Source: Arthrobacter bambusae (GTDB lineage Bacteria > Actinomycetota > Actinomycetes > Actinomycetales > Micrococcaceae). Taken from it: DNA of 64,000 nucleotides. The translations under genes were made by a program, and so were the position numbers. Each line of letters opens with the position of its first letter. Within the stretch, counting starts at the first letter, position 1. Shown here piece by piece: positions 38,583 to 47,794 of this stretch. Under the pieces are notes generated by a model, which saw nothing but the letters and a program-made list of their open reading frames with translations, made no database searches and had not been told where the DNA came from. Location of the stretch: contig NZ_JAUSSZ010000002.1 in NCBI RefSeq assembly GCF_030812595.1, positions 124,001-188,000 of the forward strand. Reading direction: 5' to 3'.

Positions 38583-39904
38583 CGGAAGCCCCCGAGCATG
38601 TCCAGCACGCCGACCACTTGTGGGCGGAAGCACGGCAACTTGCCTTCGATAGCGCCACGCCCATTCCCGCTGCGCCCGTTGTCCTGAAGGACGCGATCGG
38701 CAGGACCTTGGCCTCGGATGTCCACGCGTTGCAGGACTTGCCGCACTATGCGTCGTCGGCGATGGATGGCTGGGCCGTCAACGGCAGCGGCCCGTGGATC
38801 CTGGCAGAGCCCGGACATCGGTTGGCTCCGCATCAAGCGAGCCCGATCGTCACCGGCGGCTTGATCCCGCCGGGCGCCAAGGCGGTGCTCCGGAGCGAGA
38901 GCGGGGTCCTGACCACGGACGAGGACGGCTTGCCGGTCCTCGCGCTTGGCGGGAACGCGAAACCCGGCGAACCGCGCAACGGGCAGCATATCCGCAAGGC
39001 GGGCGAAGAAGCTGTGGCGGGCGAGCTGCTGATCAAATCCGGTGTGGTCTTGAATCCCGCCCACCTCGCCCTCGCGGCCCTGGCCGGACGGGATGAACTG
39101 GACGTCCTGGGCAAGCCACTCGTGAAACTGCTCCTGACCGGCTCCGAAGTGGTGACCGCGGGGATCCCGGCCCCCGGCCGTGTGCGGGATACCTTCGGTC
39201 CCCAGCTCGGCGCCGTCGTCGAACTCCTTGGCGGGATCCGCGGCGGGCAAACCAAGGTGGGCGACTCCTATGACGAATGGCTCTCGGCCCTTGAAGAAGG
39301 AGAGCCGTCGCCGGACACGCCACCCGCCGACGTCGTCATCACCACCGGGGGAACCGGCCGTTCGGGGACGGACCACTTCCGCCGGGCCGTTGCCGAGCTC
39401 GGCGGCCGCTTGCTGATTGATGGTATTGCGATGCGTCCGGGACATCCGGCGGTCCTGGCCGAGTTGCCGGACGGACGGTTTGTGCTGGGCCTGCCTGGCA
39501 ATCCGCTCGCGGCCATGATGGTTCTCCTCACGATCGGCGCACCCCTTCTCGCGGGGCTCGGTCACGGCTCGCTGTCCGAGGTCGGGGAAGTACCAAGCGG
39601 CGCAATGCTCGACGCCGACCCCGGGCGAACGCGCTTGCTTCCCTTCAGGTTCGTTTACGGCTTGGCGTCGCCGGCCCAGCATGCCGGGCCGGGCATGATG
39701 CGCGGCCTCGCGAGTGCGGACGGGGTCATGGTGGTGCCGCCCCACGGCGTGCAACTGGGCGAGGCAGTGCCCGCTTTTCCGTTGCCCTGGGGGCCTCCGC
39801 TTCCCCAGCCCAAGTCTCCGGAGGGCAAAGCCAAGAAGCCGCCTGCCAAGCCGGCGCGCAAAGTTTCCTCAGGGCCGGTGGACTGGAGCGCCCTGACCGG
39901 TTGA
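38579..39904 (+). CDS. moeA: Molybdopterin molybdenumtransferase (MoeA)
   Basis: Inserts molybdate into adenylylated molybdopterin. The 441-residue protein shows MoeA landmarks: SAMDGWAV near residue 61, PRNGQHIRKAGEE, the mid-domain TGSEVV, VITTGGTGRSGTDHF, and FVLGLPGNPLAAMMVL in the MPT-binding fold. The C-terminal 45 residues form an unusual Pro/Lys/Ala-rich tail (PQPKSPEGKAKKPPAKPARK). Start overlaps the DUF6457 stop by 4 nt. Confidence 0.92.
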   Translation: MTEAPEHVQHADHLWAEARQLAFDSATPIPAAPVVLKDAIGRTLASDVHALQDLPHYASSAMDGWAVNGSGPWILAEPGHRLAPHQASPIVTGGLIPPGAKAVLRSESGVLTTDEDGLPVLALGGNAKPGEPRNGQHIRKAGEEAVAGELLIKSGVVLNPAHLALAALAGRDELDVLGKPLVKLLLTGSEVVTAGIPAPGRVRDTFGPQLGAVVELLGGIRGGQTKVGDSYDEWLSALEEGEPSPDTPPADVVITTGGTGRSGTDHFRRAVAELGGRLLIDGIAMRPGHPAVLAELPDGRFVLGLPGNPLAAMMVLLTIGAPLLAGLGHGSLSEVGEVPSGAMLDADPGRTRLLPFRFVYGLASPAQHAGPGMMRGLASADGVMVVPPHGVQLGEAVPAFPLPWGPPLPQPKSPEGKAKKPPAKPARKVSSGPVDWSALTG

Positions 39905-39965
39905 GAATTCCTGTCCCGAATGGACGCGGGTGGAATCGTGCACCACGCCTTGCAATGATGGGGAC

Positions 39966-42320
39966 ATGAACAGGCATGCTCCCGAGCAGGACATCAATGA
40001 AGATGACCTTCAGATCCACCCGCCGAAGCGCTCTGCCGCCGGCGTCAAAGCAGTCACTGTGGCATTGGAAAGGGGTTGGGCCCAAGCGGGTGTGAGCCGG
40101 ACCGTCAAGTCGATGCTCCGCGTCAATCAACGGGACGGTTTCGACTGTCCCGGCTGCGCGTGGCCGGAGTCCATCACGGGCAAGCGCAGTCCAGCCGAGT
40201 TCTGCGAAAACGGAGCCAAGGCGATCGCCGAGGAGAGCACCACACGCGTGGTCGATGCGGCGTTCTGGGCCCGGCACTCCCTCGCCGAACTTGAGGAGAA
40301 GACCGAATACTGGCTGGGGAGCCAAGGGCGCATTGCCGAGCCGGTCGTCATCCGCCCCGGTGATACCCACTATTCGCCGATCAGCTGGACCGATGCTTTC
40401 TCCCTGATCGGCGAGCACGTGAACGCCACCACGGCGGACCGTTGCGTTTTCTACACCTCGGGACGCACGGCCAACGAGACCGCGTTCATGTACCAGCTCT
40501 TCGCAAGGAGCCTGGGCACCAACAACCTGCCCGATTGCTCGAACATGTGCCACGAGTCTTCCGGTAGCGCGCTCAACCCGACCATCGGCATCGGCAAGGG
40601 GACCGTCTCCTTGGAAGACATCCACGAAGCGCAGCTCGTGTTTGTTGTAGGCCAGAACCCGGGCACGAACCACCCGCGCATGCTCTCCGCCCTGCGTGAC
40701 TGCAAGAAGAACGGGGGCAAGGTTGTAGCCGTCAATCCAATGCCGGAGGCAGGGCTCCTGAACTTCAAGGATCCGCAGTCGCTCAACGGAGTGGTAGGCG
40801 GCGGCACGGACATTGCGGATGAATTCCTGCAGATCAAGGTAGGTGGCGACCTTGCCTTGTTCCAGGCACTGGGTCACCTGCTGCTGGAGGAGGAGAAGCG
40901 GCAGCCCGGAACAGTGGTGGATCGAGCCTTCATCGAGTCGCGGACCGACGGTTTCAAGGCGTACGCCGAAGCCAGGTCCACGCTGGACTGGGCCGAGACG
41001 GAACGCGCCACGGGCCTAAGCCGCATCGAAATCACCAAAGTGGCCGGAATGCTGGCCGCGTCGAAGGGCACCATCATTTGCTGGGCGCTCGGCCTGACCC
41101 AGCAACCCCACTCCGTGGACACGTTGCGGGAAATCATCAACCTGCTTCTCTTGCAGGGAAACTTCGGCAAGCGCGGCGCCGGCGCCTGCCCGGTCCGGGG
41201 CCACTCCAACGTGCAGGGCGACCGCACCATGGGCATTTGGGAGAAGCCCTCCGAAGCCTTCCTGGCAGCGTTGGAGAAAGAGTTTGGATTCACCATGCCG
41301 CGGGCCCACGGATACGACTCCGTGGAAACCCAACACGCCCTGGAGAAGGGCGAGGTGGACGTGTTCGTTTCGATGGGCGGCAACTTTGCGGCCGCGGGCT
41401 CGGACACCGTCGCGCTGGAAGAAGGCCTCAAGAGGACAGGGCTGACGGTGCACATTTCCACCAAGCCCAACCGCGCCCACGTGGTGCACGGCAAGACCTC
41501 CTTGATCCTGCCCACCTTGGGCAGAACGGACTCGGACGACAAACACCCGGGTGGGCGGCAGATCCTCTCCGTGGAAGATTCCATGTCCGTCATACACTCC
41601 ACGCAAGGCCGGCTGGCCCCGGTCTCGGAGCACTTGCTCAGCGAACCCGTCATCGTCGCCCGCATGGCGCAGGCGGTCCTCGGTGACGGGCACCCCGTAG
41701 ATTGGCGTGCCATGGCCGAGGACTACGACGTCATCCGGGACCATATCTCCCGGGTGATCCCGGGGTTCGAGGATTTCAACGCAAGGGTGCGGAGCAAGAA
41801 TGGATTTGTGCTGCCTAATCCTCCACGGGACACCCGCACATTCGCCACGGACATCGGCAAAGCACGATTCACCGTGAGCCCGCTGGAATACCTTGAAGCC
41901 CCGCCCGGCCACTTGATTCTGCAGACGGTCCGCAGCCACGACCAGTACAACACCACGTTCTACGGGCTCGACGACCGCTACCGCGGCATTTCCGACGGCC
42001 GCCGGGTCATCCTGGTCCACGCGGACGATCTCAGCGGGCTCGGATTCGAGGACAGGGACATGGTGGACGTCATCTCCACTTTCGGCGGAACGGAACGCCG
42101 GGCAGACAAGTTCCGGCTGGTTGCCTATCCCACGGCCAAGGGGTGCGCGGCCGCGTACTTCCCGGAGGCCAACGCCCTGGTCCACCGCGAGCTCGTCGCC
42201 CGGATATCCAACACACCGGGCTACAAGGCCATGACGGTGCGGTTCGTCAGGCATGGGGAAGCTGCCGAACCCAAGGAAGCCATGCAGACCAGGGAAGCGG
42301 CCGGGACGGTGGGTATCTGA
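39966..42320 (+). CDS. FdhF/YdeP family molybdopterin oxidoreductase
   Basis: The 784-residue DMSO-reductase-superfamily protein belongs to the FdhF/YdeP ('oxidoreductase alpha subunit') group. The N-terminal GFDCPGCAWPE (Cys61, Cys64) replaces the full four-cysteine cluster motif of formate dehydrogenases, and the cofactor region has SNMCHESSG with Cys195. Further MGD-binding segments are VVGQNPGTNHPRML and GACPVRGHSNVQGD. The physiological substrate is uncertain; family members have been linked to formate metabolism and acid resistance. ATG 39966 (with GGGG upstream) is preferred over GTG 39930. The adjacent fdhD and mobA/moeA genes supply cofactor sulfuration and synthesis. Confidence 0.92.
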   Translation: MNRHAPEQDINEDDLQIHPPKRSAAGVKAVTVALERGWAQAGVSRTVKSMLRVNQRDGFDCPGCAWPESITGKRSPAEFCENGAKAIAEESTTRVVDAAFWARHSLAELEEKTEYWLGSQGRIAEPVVIRPGDTHYSPISWTDAFSLIGEHVNATTADRCVFYTSGRTANETAFMYQLFARSLGTNNLPDCSNMCHESSGSALNPTIGIGKGTVSLEDIHEAQLVFVVGQNPGTNHPRMLSALRDCKKNGGKVVAVNPMPEAGLLNFKDPQSLNGVVGGGTDIADEFLQIKVGGDLALFQALGHLLLEEEKRQPGTVVDRAFIESRTDGFKAYAEARSTLDWAETERATGLSRIEITKVAGMLAASKGTIICWALGLTQQPHSVDTLREIINLLLLQGNFGKRGAGACPVRGHSNVQGDRTMGIWEKPSEAFLAALEKEFGFTMPRAHGYDSVETQHALEKGEVDVFVSMGGNFAAAGSDTVALEEGLKRTGLTVHISTKPNRAHVVHGKTSLILPTLGRTDSDDKHPGGRQILSVEDSMSVIHSTQGRLAPVSEHLLSEPVIVARMAQAVLGDGHPVDWRAMAEDYDVIRDHISRVIPGFEDFNARVRSKNGFVLPNPPRDTRTFATDIGKARFTVSPLEYLEAPPGHLILQTVRSHDQYNTTFYGLDDRYRGISDGRRVILVHADDLSGLGFEDRDMVDVISTFGGTERRADKFRLVAYPTAKGCAAAYFPEANALVHRELVARISNTPGYKAMTVRFVRHGEAAEPKEAMQTREAAGTVGI

Positions 42321-42321
42321 G

Positions 42322-43188
42322 ATGGGACGGGTGACCCAGCGCCGCAAGGTGCACAAGTTTGTCCTGGATGGCTCCGCCCAGGCGCTGGAGCACCCGGTCC
42401 GCTACCGCGAGGACTTCCTGGCAGTCGAGGAACCGCTCGAAGTGCGCCTGGGACACATGTCCTTCTCGGTGACCATGCGGACCCCTGGCGACGACTTTGA
42501 CCTTGTGGCAGGATTCCTCGTCTCCGAAGGCGTCATTTGGGACCCGTCCCAACTCATTTCCTTGCGATTCTGCGCGGGCGAGGACGAGAACGGAGTACAG
42601 ACGTTCAATGTGGTGGAAGCGCAGTTGCGGCCCGACGTCGTGCTCCCGGAGACCGGCCGCAACGTCTACACCTCCAGCTCGTGCGGGATCTGCGGTACCG
42701 ACTCCATCGAGGCAGTGCGTAAGTCCTCACACTTCAGTCCCGCCGGAGACCCACTGAGCGTTCCGGCGGAGGTTCTGGCATCGCTGCCTGACCGTCTCCG
42801 TGAAGCACAGGCGGTCTTCGAGAAGACCGGGGGAGTGCATGCCGCCGGCCTTTTCAGGATCCACGACGACGGTAGCGCGGAACTCTTGTGCCTGCGGGAA
42901 GACGTGGGCAGGCACAATGCGGTGGACAAGGTGGTGGGCTGGGCGCTGCGCGAAGGGCTATTGCCCTTGCGCGGCACAGTCCTGCAGGTCTCCGGGAGGG
43001 CATCCTTTGAGCTGGTGCAGAAGGCGGCGCTCGCAGGTATCCCGGTTCTGACCGCCGTCAGTGCGCCCTCAAGCCTCGCCGTGGAGCTTGCACAGGAGAG
43101 CGGGCTGACCTTGGTGGGATTCAGCCGCGGGACCAGCCTGAACGTCTACGCGGGCAGTGACCGGGTGGGTGTTCCAGCAAATATCTAG
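42322..43188 (+). CDS. fdhD: Formate dehydrogenase accessory sulfurtransferase FdhD
   Basis: Transfers sulfur to the Mo-bis-MGD cofactor of formate-dehydrogenase-like enzymes. The 288-residue protein has the essential Cys-x2-Cys loop SSSCGICGTDS, the N-terminal EEPLEVRLGHMSFSVTMRTP, and the C-terminal REDVGRHNAVDKVVGWAL and SGRASFELVQKAALAGIPV typical of FdhD. ATG 42322 starts one base after the oxidoreductase stop, so the two are tightly co-translated. Its stop codon lies in a 13-bp tandem duplication. Confidence 0.95.
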   Translation: MGRVTQRRKVHKFVLDGSAQALEHPVRYREDFLAVEEPLEVRLGHMSFSVTMRTPGDDFDLVAGFLVSEGVIWDPSQLISLRFCAGEDENGVQTFNVVEAQLRPDVVLPETGRNVYTSSSCGICGTDSIEAVRKSSHFSPAGDPLSVPAEVLASLPDRLREAQAVFEKTGGVHAAGLFRIHDDGSAELLCLREDVGRHNAVDKVVGWALREGLLPLRGTVLQVSGRASFELVQKAALAGIPVLTAVSAPSSLAVELAQESGLTLVGFSRGTSLNVYAGSDRVGVPANI

Positions 43189-43208
43189 GGACGTGATCTA
43201 GGGACGTG
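43183..43208. repeat. 13-bp tandem duplication covering the fdhD stop codon
   Basis: ATCTAGGGACGTG occurs twice in perfect tandem (43183-43195, 43196-43208); the first copy contains the fdhD TAG stop at 43186-43188. This is another short duplication at a gene end, but here the next gene is on the same strand. Confidence 0.9.
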
Positions 43209-43366
43209 GAGGCATAGCCGCCAACCACTTGGCTATTGTTCAGGAACAACGTAGATTTTTTCCATCGAATGGAATCCAATCCTACGAAGAGTGACCTTAC
43301 CGGTTCAGGCTGCCCGTCACGGTGAGGAAGCCTCTCAACCCAGCCCACCGCTAAAGGGGACTTCAA

Positions 43367-46300
43367 TTGCACGACGACCGCCGGATCACTGAGCAGCGGC
43401 TCGAACGTTTTGTCCGGGAGCGGATAGCACCTGCCATCTATGGCCGCGCATTGCCCCTTGAGCTGAGCAGCTGGGATGCCCCGGGAGAGCCGGTCCCGGT
43501 CTCCGAAGCGGTCCGTCATGTCTTTGAACCCCAGGAACACGGTGCTGCGTGGGGCAAGGCCTGGAGCACCAAATGGCTTCGGCTTAGGGGTGAAGTCCCG
43601 GAAGGTTGGGGAGTGGCCGATGGCACCGCCGTGGAAATCGTGGTCGATCTCGGGTTCAACAATGACGTCCCCGGATTCCAGTGCGAAGGGATCGCCTGGC
43701 GGCCGGACGGCACCATCATCAAAGCCATTTCTCCGCGCAACCAGCACGTCCCCTTGAAGCTCCTGGGTGGCGGCCTCTCGGTGGACTTCTACGTGGAAGC
43801 AGCCGCCAACCCGGATCTCAGCCAGGGGTGGACCTTCGCGGCGACCCCCCTGGGGGATAAGGCCACCTCCGGAGACGAGCCCCGCTACAGGCTCGGACGG
43901 ATAGCCATCGCCGAACTCAACGAGGTCGTCTGGGAGCTCCACCAGGATGTCTGGACCCTCAGCGGACTGATGCACGAGCTACCCTTCGACCTACCTCGGC
44001 GGCATGAAATCCTCCGCGCCTTCGAGCGCATGCTCGACGTCATGGACCCGGACGATGTTGCCGGTACCGCAGCCGCCGGCAGGGATGCGCTCGCCGAGGT
44101 TTTGAGCCGCCCGGCTTACGCCTCGGCCCACCAATTGCTGGCCACCGGCCACGCCCACATTGACTCGGCCTGGCTATGGCCGGTCCGTGAAACCATCCGC
44201 AAATGCGCCCGCACGTTCTCCAACGTTGTCGCCCTCATGGATGAGAACCCGGATTTTGTCTTCTCCTGCTCCTCGGCGCAGCAATTGGCTTGGATGAAGG
44301 AGTACTACCCTGAATTGTTCATCCGGATCCGGGAGAAGGTGAAGGCCGGGCAATTCGTGCCGGTGGGCGGCATGTGGGTGGAATCGGACACCAACATGCC
44401 CGGCGGCGAGGCAATGGCGCGCCAATTCGTGGAAGGCAAGAGCTTCTTCCTGGAGGAATTCGGCGTCGACTGCCAGGAAGCCTGGCTGCCTGACTCCTTC
44501 GGATACTCCGGGGCCCTCCCGCAGATCGTCAAGTCTGCAGGTTCCAGGTGGTTCCTGACCCAGAAGATCTCGTGGAACCAAGTCAACAAAATGCCGCACC
44601 ACACGTTCACCTGGGAGGGCATCGACGGCACTCGTCTTTTTACCCACTTCCCGCCCGTGGACACTTACAACGCCGAGCTTCACGGCCGCGAACTCGCCCA
44701 CGCCCAGCGCAACTACCGGGAGCATGGCCGCGGCACCGTTTCGCTTGTCCCCTTCGGCTACGGCGACGGCGGTGGCGGACCCACGCGCGAAATGATTGCC
44801 GCGGCCCACCGGACTGCGGACCTGGAAGGGTCGCCGAAGGTGCGGATGGGAACCGCCGAGGAGTTCTTCAAGCAGGCCGAGGCTGAGTACCGTAACCTCC
44901 CGGTCTGGGTGGGCGAGATGTACCTCGAACTGCACAGGGGGACATACACAAGCCAGGCCAACACCAAACAGGGGAACCGCCGCTCGGAGCACCTGTTGCG
45001 GGAGGCCGAGCTTTGGTGCTCGACGGCTGCAGTACGGGCTGCCGGTTCGTTCACCTATCCCGCGGCGGACCTCAAGCGCTTGTGGAGACTCGTGCTGTTG
45101 CAGCAGTTCCACGACATCCTGCCGGGCAGCGCCATCGCGTGGGTCCACCAGGACGCGGAACGGAACTATGCCGCGATCGCCCGGGAGCTGGAAGGCATTA
45201 TCGCCGGTGCCGCGTCTGCACTGTTGGGCGAGGGAGAGACCATGTTCCTGCTCAATGCGGCCCCGCACGAGCGCAATGGCGTTCCCGCGTTCGCCGCTGC
45301 CGAGGCGGTGCGCCCGGATGGTCCGGTCAACGTCACAGAACTCGCCGGCGGGTATGTCCTGGACAACGGCATCATCCGCGCGGTGCTGGACGCCAACGGA
45401 TTGCTCACCTCGCTCACGGACTATGCAACAGACCGTGAGGCGATCGCGCCGGGGCAGTTCGGCAACCACCTTGAACTCCACCGGGACACGCCCAACGAAT
45501 GGGATGCCTGGGACATCGACGAGTTCTACCGCCGGAACGTCGTCTCCGTGGTCGAGGCGCGATCGGTGACGCTGGAAAGCGCGGGCTGGGACGCCGTCGT
45601 CGTCGTTGAGCGGACGGTGGGCTCCTCCACCATCACCCAGCGCATTTCCCTCGAAGCGGGCGCGGAATCCCTCCGTCTTTCCACTACGGTGAACTGGCAG
45701 GAACACGAGAAACTCCTGAAGATCGGATTCCCGCTGGATGTCCGTGCCGACCGTTCGGCTTCGGAGACGCAGTTCGGGCACGTATTCCGGGCTACGCACA
45801 CCAACACCTCCTGGGAAGCCGCCAAGTTCGAATTCTGCGCGCACCGTTGGATCCACGTTGCGGAGCCGGGTTACGGCGTCGCCATCTCCAATGCGTCAAG
45901 CTACGGGCATGACGTCACGCGGTCCATCCGCGACGACGGCGGAACCACCACCAACGTCCGCGTATCACTGCTGCGGGCGCCCAAGTTCCCGGACCCCCAG
46001 GCCGACCTCGGTGTGCACGTCCTGGACCTGAGCATCCGGCCCGGCGCCAGCATCGGCGGTGCCGTGGAAGAGGGTTACCGGACCAACCTCAAACCGAGGC
46101 TGCTGGCGGGTGCGAATCCCGTCGAGCCGCTCTTCACAGTGTTCAACCAAGCGCTGGTCATCGAGGCCGTCAAGCTTGCCGAAGACGGCTCCGGAGATGT
46201 GATCGTGCGGCTTTACGAATCGCTGGGAGAGCGCTCCACGGGCCTCATCACGGCGAACTTCGAATCCCGGACGGTGCAATCCGTGGATCTCCTCGAGCGC

Positions 46301-46390
46301 CCCGTTGAGGCTCCCGGCGTGACGCTTGGAGCGGGAGCCGCCGAACTCACCTTGCGCCCCTTCCAGCTGGTGACCTTGCGTTTCAGTTAG
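43367..46390 (+). CDS. Alpha-mannosidase (glycoside hydrolase family 38)
   Basis: The 1007-residue enzyme matches the bacterial GH38 class. The zinc-binding motif GHAHIDSAWLWP carries His264 and Asp266, the nucleophile is Asp376 in WLPDSFGYSGALPQ, and QQFHDILPGS carries His582. A beta-rich C-terminal domain follows. There is no signal peptide, so it is presumably cytosolic and acts on imported or recycled mannosyl glycans. The TTG start is supported by AAAGGGGA 6 nt upstream. No mannose transporter or regulator is adjacent; a two-gene glycosyltransferase set follows on the same strand. Confidence 0.94.
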   Translation: MHDDRRITEQRLERFVRERIAPAIYGRALPLELSSWDAPGEPVPVSEAVRHVFEPQEHGAAWGKAWSTKWLRLRGEVPEGWGVADGTAVEIVVDLGFNNDVPGFQCEGIAWRPDGTIIKAISPRNQHVPLKLLGGGLSVDFYVEAAANPDLSQGWTFAATPLGDKATSGDEPRYRLGRIAIAELNEVVWELHQDVWTLSGLMHELPFDLPRRHEILRAFERMLDVMDPDDVAGTAAAGRDALAEVLSRPAYASAHQLLATGHAHIDSAWLWPVRETIRKCARTFSNVVALMDENPDFVFSCSSAQQLAWMKEYYPELFIRIREKVKAGQFVPVGGMWVESDTNMPGGEAMARQFVEGKSFFLEEFGVDCQEAWLPDSFGYSGALPQIVKSAGSRWFLTQKISWNQVNKMPHHTFTWEGIDGTRLFTHFPPVDTYNAELHGRELAHAQRNYREHGRGTVSLVPFGYGDGGGGPTREMIAAAHRTADLEGSPKVRMGTAEEFFKQAEAEYRNLPVWVGEMYLELHRGTYTSQANTKQGNRRSEHLLREAELWCSTAAVRAAGSFTYPAADLKRLWRLVLLQQFHDILPGSAIAWVHQDAERNYAAIARELEGIIAGAASALLGEGETMFLLNAAPHERNGVPAFAAAEAVRPDGPVNVTELAGGYVLDNGIIRAVLDANGLLTSLTDYATDREAIAPGQFGNHLELHRDTPNEWDAWDIDEFYRRNVVSVVEARSVTLESAGWDAVVVVERTVGSSTITQRISLEAGAESLRLSTTVNWQEHEKLLKIGFPLDVRADRSASETQFGHVFRATHTNTSWEAAKFEFCAHRWIHVAEPGYGVAISNASSYGHDVTRSIRDDGGTTTNVRVSLLRAPKFPDPQADLGVHVLDLSIRPGASIGGAVEEGYRTNLKPRLLAGANPVEPLFTVFNQALVIEAVKLAEDGSGDVIVRLYESLGERSTGLITANFESRTVQSVDLLERPVEAPGVTLGAGAAELTLRPFQLVTLRFS

Positions 46391-46479
46391 TGGCGGCGGA
46401 GCCGGCTGATCGGTCCGGTTTCGGCGGACGCACAGGGTTCATTGGGGAAGCGCCAATCTTCGCTGTTTACCTTTGGACC

Positions 46480-47748
46480 ATGTCCAATGCGATGACGACC
46501 CACTCCGGGCGGCTCACAACCGCTCCGGGCCGCATCCTTGCGATCCGTCCCGAACGGGCTCCTATCAGCACGTCCGACGGCAGCCTGATCCTTGACGTCG
46601 CGATACCGGTTTACAACGAAGAGGCGGCCCTGGAACCGGCGGTCCGTCGCCTTCACTCCTACCTCAAGGACAGCTTCCCGCACCTGTTCACCATCACCAT
46701 TGCGGACAATGCCAGCACGGACTCGACCCTGGAGATCGCGCGCAACCTCAGCAAGGAATTCAGCGAAGTGCGCGTTGAGCACCTTGACCAGAAGGGGCGG
46801 GGACGAGCGCTTCGCACGGTATGGCTCGCGTCCGAGGCGGCCGTAGTTGCGTATATGGACGTCGATTTGTCCACGGATCTGGCTGCCCTCGGACCGCTCA
46901 TTGCGCCCCTCTTGTCAGGGCACTCGGATTTGGCGGTCGGAACCCGCCTGAACCGCAACTCACGAGTGATCCGGGGGGCCAAGCGGGAATTCATCTCCCG
47001 AAGTTACAACCTCATCCTCCGCGGCTCACTTGGTGCCCGTTTCTCGGATGCCCAGTGCGGCTTCAAAGCCATCCGCTCCGACATTGCGCGCGCCCTCCTG
47101 CCATGCACGGTCGACGACGCGTGGTTTTTCGATACCGAACTGCTGGTCATCGCCGACCGCGCCGGCCTCAGGGTGGCTGAGGTGCCGGTCGACTGGATTG
47201 ATGACCCGGACTCGTCGGTTGACATAGTGCGGACCTCCATCGCCGACTTGAAAGGGATCGCGCGGATCGGGCGGGACCTGATGACGGGCCGGATACCGGT
47301 TGCAGAACTGCGCGACGCCCTTGGCCGCAAAGCCCCCGACAAAGGCAACGGCGCACTCCTGGGGCAAATGCTCCGCTTCGGCGTCGTCGGAGTCTTCTCG
47401 ACATTGGCCTACCTCGCCCTCTTCGTGTTCATGCGCACGATCGCCGATGCGCAGACCGCGAATTTCGTGGCCATGCTCATCACCGCGGTCGCCAATACCG
47501 CTGCAAACAGGCGGCTGACCTTCGGGGTGTCCGGAGCTGCAGGCGCCGTCAGGCATCAGTTCCAGGGCCTTGTGGTCTTTGTCCTTGGCCTGCTGTTGAC
47601 GTCCGGGGTGCTGTTCTGGCTAGCTTCCGCGGGCGAACCCTCCAGAGGGGTCGAAGTAGCCGGCGTCGTCGGCGCCAACCTCCTGGCCACTTTGCTGAAA
47701 TTCATCCTGTTCAGGGTCTGGGTCTTCAGGCAACCGCGCCTGCCCTAG
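46480..47748 (+). CDS. Polyprenyl-phosphate glycosyltransferase (GT2) fused to a GtrA-like membrane domain
   Basis: The 422-residue protein has an N-terminal GT2 domain of the dolichol-phosphate-mannose / GtrB type (VAIPVYNEEAALEPAVRRLH, ITIADNASTDSTLEIARNLS, AYMDVDLSTDLAAL with the DxD motif) and a C-terminal four-helix GtrA-like domain from about 297 (LRFGVVGVFSTLAYLALFVF ... ANTAANRRLTFG). Such enzymes load a sugar onto a lipid carrier and help flip it. The start may be ATG 46480 or 46492; neither has a strong ribosome-binding site. The following gene encodes a lipid-sugar-dependent glycosyltransferase, so the two probably act in sequence. Confidence 0.9.
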   Translation: MSNAMTTHSGRLTTAPGRILAIRPERAPISTSDGSLILDVAIPVYNEEAALEPAVRRLHSYLKDSFPHLFTITIADNASTDSTLEIARNLSKEFSEVRVEHLDQKGRGRALRTVWLASEAAVVAYMDVDLSTDLAALGPLIAPLLSGHSDLAVGTRLNRNSRVIRGAKREFISRSYNLILRGSLGARFSDAQCGFKAIRSDIARALLPCTVDDAWFFDTELLVIADRAGLRVAEVPVDWIDDPDSSVDIVRTSIADLKGIARIGRDLMTGRIPVAELRDALGRKAPDKGNGALLGQMLRFGVVGVFSTLAYLALFVFMRTIADAQTANFVAMLITAVANTAANRRLTFGVSGAAGAVRHQFQGLVVFVLGLLLTSGVLFWLASAGEPSRGVEVAGVVGANLLATLLKFILFRVWVFRQPRLP

Positions 47749-47794
47749 CCGTGCCGCAGTCCCACCACCGCTCCATGACCAAGTGAAAGACACC

